A stretch of DNA of 22,484 bases. It comes from a virus. Location of the stretch: positions 1 to 22,484 of IMG/VR virus record IMGVR_UViG_3300046001_002412; one strand, 5' to 3'. This document shows positions 18,321 through 22,484 of the stretch, piece after piece (position 1 is the first letter of the stretch; every line of letters starts with the position of its first letter). The translations under genes and the position numbers were made by a program. The notes beneath the pieces were generated by a model. It searched no databases. It saw only the letters and a program-made list of their open reading frames with translations, and had not been told where the DNA came from.

Positions 18321-19512
18321 AGGATATAGACCGCACGATAAGCAAAAGGAAATACATCACAGTATAAACCATGAGCCGTATAAGTATTATATTTTAAATA
18401 TCGGTAGGCAGTTTGGTAAAACTATGCTAGGCATTAATCAATTGCTTTATTGGTCGATGAATGACAAAGGTTGTAATATTGCATGGGTTACACCTATCTA
18501 TAAGCAATCAAAAAAGGTATTTGATGAAATGGAAAAGGTTTGTCAAAGAAGTGGATTCTTTCAATTCAATAGGTCAGATTTAACTATCAAAGGTTTTGGT
18601 TCTACTATTCAATTCTTTTCTGGTGAACGTCCTGACAATATAAGGGGTAATACATTTGACTATCTTATAATGGATGAGATAGCATTTAGCAGAGAGCAAC
18701 TATGGAGTGAGGTATTAAGTGCGACCGTATTAGTTAAGGGTAAAAAGATACTGTTTATTTCAACTCCAAAAGGTAAAAACCATTTTTATAAACTTTCATT
18801 ACAACACAACTACGACAATCGTTATAAGTACTTTCATTTTTCTAGTTATGACAATCCAATGATTAGCGTTGAAGACTTAGAAGAACGTAGACGTAATTTG
18901 CCAGACCATATCTTTAGACAAGAATACTTAGCTGAATTTCTAGATAATGCTAGTGGATTATTTAAGAATATAAAAGATTGTGTTAATGAATTTCCTGTAT
19001 CAACTCCATTAATGTTTGGCGGTTTAGATATTGGACGAGCAGACGATTATACTGTACTCACTATTATTAATCGTGATAATCAAATGATACACGTTGAACG
19101 ATGGAGACAGGACGATTGGACTAATATAATAAACAAGGTTGCTGAAGTAATAAATAGATTCAGAGCAAAGATATATGTAGAGGTTAACAATCAAGGAGAT
19201 GTATTCTATGAGATGCTGCATAAACAATGCCGTACATTTATAGAGCCATACGTTACTTCTAGTAAAACTAAGCCCGTTATGATTGAAGACTTAGCATTAC
19301 TATTTGAGCAAAAGAATATATCTATACTTAATGAAGAGTGGCTAATAAACGAACTAGAAGCCTTTACTTATATTTATGATACAAAGACTAGAGGCGTTAA
19401 GTATTCAGCGCCTCAAGGTGTACATGATGACGGGGTAATATCTTTGGCCTTAGCAATACAATCTAGAAAAGACTTAATTAAAAAAGGTCATTATATTGGT
19501 ACTCATGCCTAA
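18310..19512 (+). CDS. terL: Terminase large subunit
   Basis: The 400-residue product is the packaging ATPase-nuclease. The ATPase half has an N-terminal adenine-binding-like Q (DKQKEIHHS), Walker A GRQFGKT (32-38, Lys37), Walker B YLIMDEIA (118-125, Asp122/Glu123) and motif III STPKG (151-155). The nuclease half has an RNase H-type site: Asp240 in GGLDIGRADDYT, Glu291 in YVEVNNQGD and Asp373/374 in GVHDDGVISLAL. The length is usual for short terminases. The start is read as TTG at 18310, overlapping the small-subunit gene by 11 bases; the first in-frame ATG (residue 39) lies inside Walker A and cannot be the start. A near upstream ATG in frame is not seen. Confidence 0.95.
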   Translation: MIIKGYRPHDKQKEIHHSINHEPYKYYILNIGRQFGKTMLGINQLLYWSMNDKGCNIAWVTPIYKQSKKVFDEMEKVCQRSGFFQFNRSDLTIKGFGSTIQFFSGERPDNIRGNTFDYLIMDEIAFSREQLWSEVLSATVLVKGKKILFISTPKGKNHFYKLSLQHNYDNRYKYFHFSSYDNPMISVEDLEERRRNLPDHIFRQEYLAEFLDNASGLFKNIKDCVNEFPVSTPLMFGGLDIGRADDYTVLTIINRDNQMIHVERWRQDDWTNIINKVAEVINRFRAKIYVEVNNQGDVFYEMLHKQCRTFIEPYVTSSKTKPVMIEDLALLFEQKNISILNEEWLINELEAFTYIYDTKTRGVKYSAPQGVHDDGVISLALAIQSRKDLIKKGHYIGTHA

Positions 19513-19553
19513 TAATTAATATTAAAGTATAGTATATTGGTTAAATAAAATGT

Positions 19554-19561
19554 TATATTTG
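19554..19561 (+). promoter_or_regulatory. -7 box before the glycosyltransferase cassette
   Basis: TATATTTG lies six bases before the ATG at 19567. A TTG at 19537 is only 14 bases away, closer than usual. If used, the transcript would have almost no leader. Confidence 0.45.
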
Positions 19562-19566
19562 CAAGC

Positions 19567-19776
19567 ATGAAGAACAATATCTTTAAAAATATGGTATTGA
19601 GAGAGATACCAGAAGCTGAGTTTATTAATAATATTCTTATTAGTCCTTTGCCTAAGATAAAGATAAACGGTATATTCAGAGAGGGTAACGATATAATACT
19701 ATTAGCTATTTCAAAGTTTAGTTATTCATCTGTAATCGAAGCTATGAAGAATCAAAAGATAATCATAATGTTATGA
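19567..19776 (+). CDS. Small unknown protein
   Basis: The 69-residue product (MKNNIFKNMVLREIPEAEFI onward) is a mixed alpha/beta protein with ISPLPKIKINGIFREG in the centre and a basic C-terminus (NQKIIIML). There is no membrane span of full length. It is the first gene after the -7 box at 19554 and is followed by a very short membrane-peptide frame that overlaps its stop (19773-19776). Function is unknown. Confidence 0.6.
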   Translation: MKNNIFKNMVLREIPEAEFINNILISPLPKIKINGIFREGNDIILLAISKFSYSSVIEAMKNQKIIIML

Positions 19777-19847
19777 GAAAATCATTTATAATTGTAATAA
19801 TAATTTCAGTAATACTATGGTATATAATTATAAAGTCCTTAATTTAA
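19773..19847 (+). CDS. Possible 24-residue membrane peptide
   Basis: ATG 19773 overlaps the preceding TGA by four bases and the frame ends with TAA at 19845-19847, inside the start of the glycosyltransferase gene (31-base overlap). The peptide is a single hydrophobic span (FIIVIIISVILWYIII) with a basic start (MRKS). It may be real, or only a coupling frame between its neighbours. Confidence 0.35.
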   Translation: MRKSFIIVIIISVILWYIIIKSLI

Positions 19848-20725
19848 GTAGTAATGACTATGCTAACATGGCGCATAATAACGCAAACGCTTTAAGGTCG
19901 ATAGGTGTTATATGTGAAGACTTAACATTGAATAGCCACGTGTTTGGGTACACTGAAGAGAGCAAGGTTGTAGATAGGCAGTATATTATAAACCATGTTA
20001 ACAACTACGATGTTGTACAGATATTCCATAGTTGCCCCGTTATACTTTCACTTATTGAGATAGCTAAATTCAAAGGTCGATTAATTGTTTACCATTCAGG
20101 GAGTAGATATAGAAATGAACCGTTTTTTTATAACAACATATTCAATCCAATTGTTTACCGTTGCATTACAGACCAAACAGAGTTTATGGAATTAGGAGCG
20201 AAGGACATTGAATACTTAGCACCGCACACCGATTTAAAGCCCGTAGACAAACGCAAAGAAGGTAAGCTTATTATCGGTCACTATCCTAGTAATGCTATCG
20301 TAAAAGGCACGAAAGAGATTAGGAAAATGCTAGAGCCGTTTAAAGATAAATTTGAGATTAGAATCGACGAAACGATTATACCACATGACGAAAACTTAAA
20401 ACGTATTGCAGAGTGCCATATCTACATTGAACTATTTAAACCAGAATTAAATGGTAAACCTTACGGATGCTTTGGAGTTACTGCATTTGAAGCTACAGCT
20501 TTGGGTTGCTTAGTTGTTACGAATGATTTAAACAAAGAAGTTTACGAGAATGTTTTTACTAGACATGATTTTTTAATAGCAAATGATAAAGAAACTTTTA
20601 GACAAGTTATGGGGGTAATATCTATGTTAAAAACAGAAACCTTTAACGATAGATTTCATAAAGACTTTCATAGTAAACATTCAATAGAGGCAACAGGACA
20701 ACGAATACTAGACTTAATAAAATGA
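19817..20725 (+). CDS. GT-B glycosyltransferase (family 4-like)
   Basis: The 302-residue protein looks like a compact GT-B glycosyltransferase. The N-terminal Rossmann half has NLSSNDYANMAHNNANALRS (9-28) and a YDVVQIFHSCP strand (64-74) with GRLIVYHSGS (87-96). The C-terminal half has LIIGHYPSNAIVKGT (151-165), PHDENLKRIAECHIYIE (189-205) and FGVTAFEATALGCLVVTND (219-237). The last is the donor-nucleotide region (E-x7-E type, here FG-x-x-x-FEA-x-A-x-G) of GT4 enzymes. It would transfer a sugar from a nucleotide donor; the acceptor is unknown. It overlaps the methyltransferase gene by four bases. The start at 19817 is supported by the motif beginning within the first ten residues. Confidence 0.8.
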   Translation: MVYNYKVLNLSSNDYANMAHNNANALRSIGVICEDLTLNSHVFGYTEESKVVDRQYIINHVNNYDVVQIFHSCPVILSLIEIAKFKGRLIVYHSGSRYRNEPFFYNNIFNPIVYRCITDQTEFMELGAKDIEYLAPHTDLKPVDKRKEGKLIIGHYPSNAIVKGTKEIRKMLEPFKDKFEIRIDETIIPHDENLKRIAECHIYIELFKPELNGKPYGCFGVTAFEATALGCLVVTNDLNKEVYENVFTRHDFLIANDKETFRQVMGVISMLKTETFNDRFHKDFHSKHSIEATGQRILDLIK

Positions 20726-21252
20726 AAGCAACTAAAAAAGCGTGGAAAAGCGCAACTAATAACCTACGTACAAGGCAACAGAAAGCACAACATACGGACG
20801 ATAACAGAACAGCCCCAAACATTTTAAGAGACTATGAAACACATTTAAACAAGTGCGGTTACGGTAATAGTATTTTAGACGTTGGATGCGGTGGTCAATT
20901 CCTTAAAACTTGTATTCCTGAAGATGTTGAGTATATCGGTTTAGATGCTTTTCCAATTGAAGGAGTGCCAACATTGAAAGGTTCGATTGAAACTATTGAG
21001 GGCATAGAAGTTGATACGGTTTGCTGCATGGCGGTTTTAGATAACTGTTTAGATTTTGATAAGGCAATAGACAACATTAAAAAGATAGCGCAAAAGAATG
21101 TTATTATCTTAACAGGTATCGATATTGAAATAGACCAATACCATACTTTTAAATTACAGTTGTCCGACTTTGAAAGAATGTTTAAAGATATGAAGCTAAC
21201 TTATATGGAACTATTACAACCTAAAGTATATCTAATATGCTACAGCCACTAG
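20722..21252 (+). CDS. Class I SAM-dependent methyltransferase
   Basis: The 176-residue protein has a clear SAM-binding motif I, ILDVGCGG, at 51-58, followed by motif II YIGLDAFP (71-78, Asp75) and the motif IV region CCMAVLDNCLDFDKA (101-115). There is no DPPY/NPPY or Cys motif of DNA methylases, so the substrate is more likely a sugar, lipid, small molecule or protein. Basic residues at the N-terminus (KATKKAWKSATNNLRTRQQK) precede the core. It sits between two glycosyltransferase genes with overlaps of four and 16 bases, so it probably methylates a sugar added by its neighbours or the same acceptor. That link is inferred from position. Confidence 0.85.
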   Translation: MKATKKAWKSATNNLRTRQQKAQHTDDNRTAPNILRDYETHLNKCGYGNSILDVGCGGQFLKTCIPEDVEYIGLDAFPIEGVPTLKGSIETIEGIEVDTVCCMAVLDNCLDFDKAIDNIKKIAQKNVIILTGIDIEIDQYHTFKLQLSDFERMFKDMKLTYMELLQPKVYLICYSH

Positions 21253-22466
21253 TAAGTATTATAATCCCTTACTCAATTGATAGGGGTTATCTTAGTCAAG
21301 CAATTGAAAGCGTTAAAAAACAAACGTATTCCAATATTGAGTTATTAATACAGAATGATAATGTTAACGTTTCAACAAATATAAACAACGGTATTAAACG
21401 CGCGAAAGGTTTATATATTAAATATCTATGTGAAGACGATTATCTAACCCCTAACTCAATTACAGATAGTGTTGAAGCTATGCAAGGTTTTGACTTTATT
21501 CATGGGGTTGCTAACAATGTACACACAAATAGCGTGCAAGTTCAACACCCTAGATTTAAACATCCTACTTTTAATGACATGATATACAACAATGTTATTC
21601 ACGGTGGTACACTAATGTTTAAAAAGGACATTTTAGACGCTGTAAACGGCTTTGATGAGTCATTAACTTGTGCTGAAGAGTATGATTTAAATCTTAGATT
21701 GTTAGATGCTGGTTATAAATTAGGTTATACAGATAAGATTCTATACAATTACCGTAGACATGACGCTCAAAAGAGCTTAGGTAAAGGAATAAACCAAGGT
21801 GAACGAGCGCAAAAGATACAAGCAATTAGAGATAAATTTACTAGAACACCTATAATTGTAGGAATAGCAACTTTTAAAGGGCGTGAATTGTTATTGCAAA
21901 GGACTATAGACTCTTTAATAGGTCAAGTTGATAAGATAATAGTTTACAATAATGAACTAAATACCGACTTAACCGATAATGGAAAGTTTTACGGGTTAAA
22001 TTATGTGACTAAACCGTCTTACTATTTCAGTTGTGACGATGATATAATTTACCCTAGCGACTATGTACAGAAAACAATACAAGCAATAGACAAACATAAT
22101 TGTATAGTAACTTACCACGGTCGTAGATTGAAAGGCATAGGAGTGGAATACTATAGAGGTCATGATTCTTATAGCGCATTTAAGACCGTTAATAATGGAA
22201 TGTATTTAGATGTATGTGGAACGGGAGTAACTGCATTTAAAACAGATTATTTTAACCCGACAAGCTTACTAGATTCTGAACACAAAAAAATGAGTGATGT
22301 TATATTCTCACTTAAAGCAATGAAGGATAAAAAGAAAATGTTTATGTTACCACATTCCCAAGGTTGGATTATAGAACAAAGAACAATAGTAAATATACAT
22401 ACTGAACAAATTAAAAACTCACAAATACAAACAACACTATGCGACGAAATAATGAATTTGAAATAA
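21237..22466 (+). CDS. Double-domain GT-A glycosyltransferase
   Basis: The 409-residue protein seems to hold two GT-A domains. Residues 1-200 are a family 2 enzyme: PLVSIIIPYSIDRGYLSQAI at 4-23, the metal/donor motif LCEDDYLTP at 64-72, GFDESLTCAEEYDLNLRL at 138-155 and RRHDAQKS at 173-180. Residues 203-409 form a second domain: PIIVGIATFKGRELLLQRTI at 205-224, a second acidic site FSCDDDIIYPSDYV at 264-277 and a conserved-looking GTGVTAFKTDYF region further on. Each domain could transfer one sugar, as in bifunctional polymerising enzymes. The gene overlaps the methyltransferase gene by 16 bases. The acceptor is unknown: capsid, tail, DNA or host surface are all open. Confidence 0.8.
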   Translation: MLQPLVSIIIPYSIDRGYLSQAIESVKKQTYSNIELLIQNDNVNVSTNINNGIKRAKGLYIKYLCEDDYLTPNSITDSVEAMQGFDFIHGVANNVHTNSVQVQHPRFKHPTFNDMIYNNVIHGGTLMFKKDILDAVNGFDESLTCAEEYDLNLRLLDAGYKLGYTDKILYNYRRHDAQKSLGKGINQGERAQKIQAIRDKFTRTPIIVGIATFKGRELLLQRTIDSLIGQVDKIIVYNNELNTDLTDNGKFYGLNYVTKPSYYFSCDDDIIYPSDYVQKTIQAIDKHNCIVTYHGRRLKGIGVEYYRGHDSYSAFKTVNNGMYLDVCGTGVTAFKTDYFNPTSLLDSEHKKMSDVIFSLKAMKDKKKMFMLPHSQGWIIEQRTIVNIHTEQIKNSQIQTTLCDEIMNLK

Positions 22467-22484
22467 AACTACCTAAGTTCTATC
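22439..22484 (+). CDS. Start of the next gene (partial)
   Basis: ATG at 22439 opens a frame that reads MRRNNEFEIKLPKFY and stays open to the window end. It overlaps the glycosyltransferase gene by 28 bases, longer than most overlaps here. Fifteen residues are not enough for a call. By gene order in related phages a portal or other head gene would be expected near here. Confidence 0.4.
   Translation, partial: MRRNNEFEIKLPKFY

Noticed and set aside
1-22484. CRISPR arrays, tRNA genes, insertion sequences, integrase or repressor genes
   Set aside because: I looked for regularly spaced repeats, cloverleaf-like stretches, transposase motifs and tyrosine or serine recombinase motifs on both strands and found none that hold up.

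Overview
This window is phage DNA. Every gene I can support lies on the plus strand, packed end to start with frequent 1-20 base overlaps. The host is most likely a member of the Bacteroidota, probably a flavobacterium. Reasons: the DNA is strongly AT-rich; the recognisable promoters carry the Bacteroidota -7 box TAnnTTTG (TATATTTG or TATCTTTG); and several products are of Bacteroidota-type families (DUF6712-like head-tail connector, BT4734-like primase, DUF3127-like OB-fold protein). I see no integrase, excisionase, repressor or tRNA in the window, so nothing here speaks for lysogeny, although much of the genome lies outside.

Layout. Positions 1-4159 hold the end of a morphogenesis block: a connector, a second connector/tail-completion candidate, a beta-rich surface protein, a repeat-containing tail fibre and two fibre-associated proteins. 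Positions 4163-5473 are the lysis block: two small membrane proteins, an M15 peptidase and a GH24 lysozyme. A terminator at 5530-5568 ends this unit. A near-perfect promoter at 5603-5633 starts the early operon (5673-10086), with many small unknown proteins, an ERF single-strand annealing recombinase and an HNH homing endonuclease. A 595-base non-coding region (10087-10681) carries structured elements, a terminator, a repeated TATGTGG/CCACATA motif that looks like an origin, and a promoter-leader unit. Replication genes follow: primase-helicase (10682), a RecD/Dda-like helicase fused to an HNH domain (13051), a probable ssDNA-binding protein (14687), small proteins and a metallophosphoesterase (16063). 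After an operator-like gap at 17182-17333 come the small and large terminase genes, then a cassette of glycosyltransferase, methyltransferase and double-domain glycosyltransferase, and the first codons of another gene.

Most interesting signal. Two copies of one RNA architecture lie at 9165-9249 and 10576-10660. Each sits 10-11 bases behind a TATATTTG box and just before a gene (the HNH endonuclease and the primase-helicase). Each can form an H-type pseudoknot: an 8-bp stem interleaved with a 12-14-bp stem. The copies differ in sequence, but several differences are compensated on the partner strand, so pairing is kept. The first copy also lies inside an apparent 629-bp insertion (9114-9742) that contains the HNH gene and duplicates the 3' end of the gene it interrupted. 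Removing it on paper restores a single reading frame that overlaps the next gene in the usual ATGA way.

Limits: families were assigned by eye from motifs. No database search, folding or alignment program was run.
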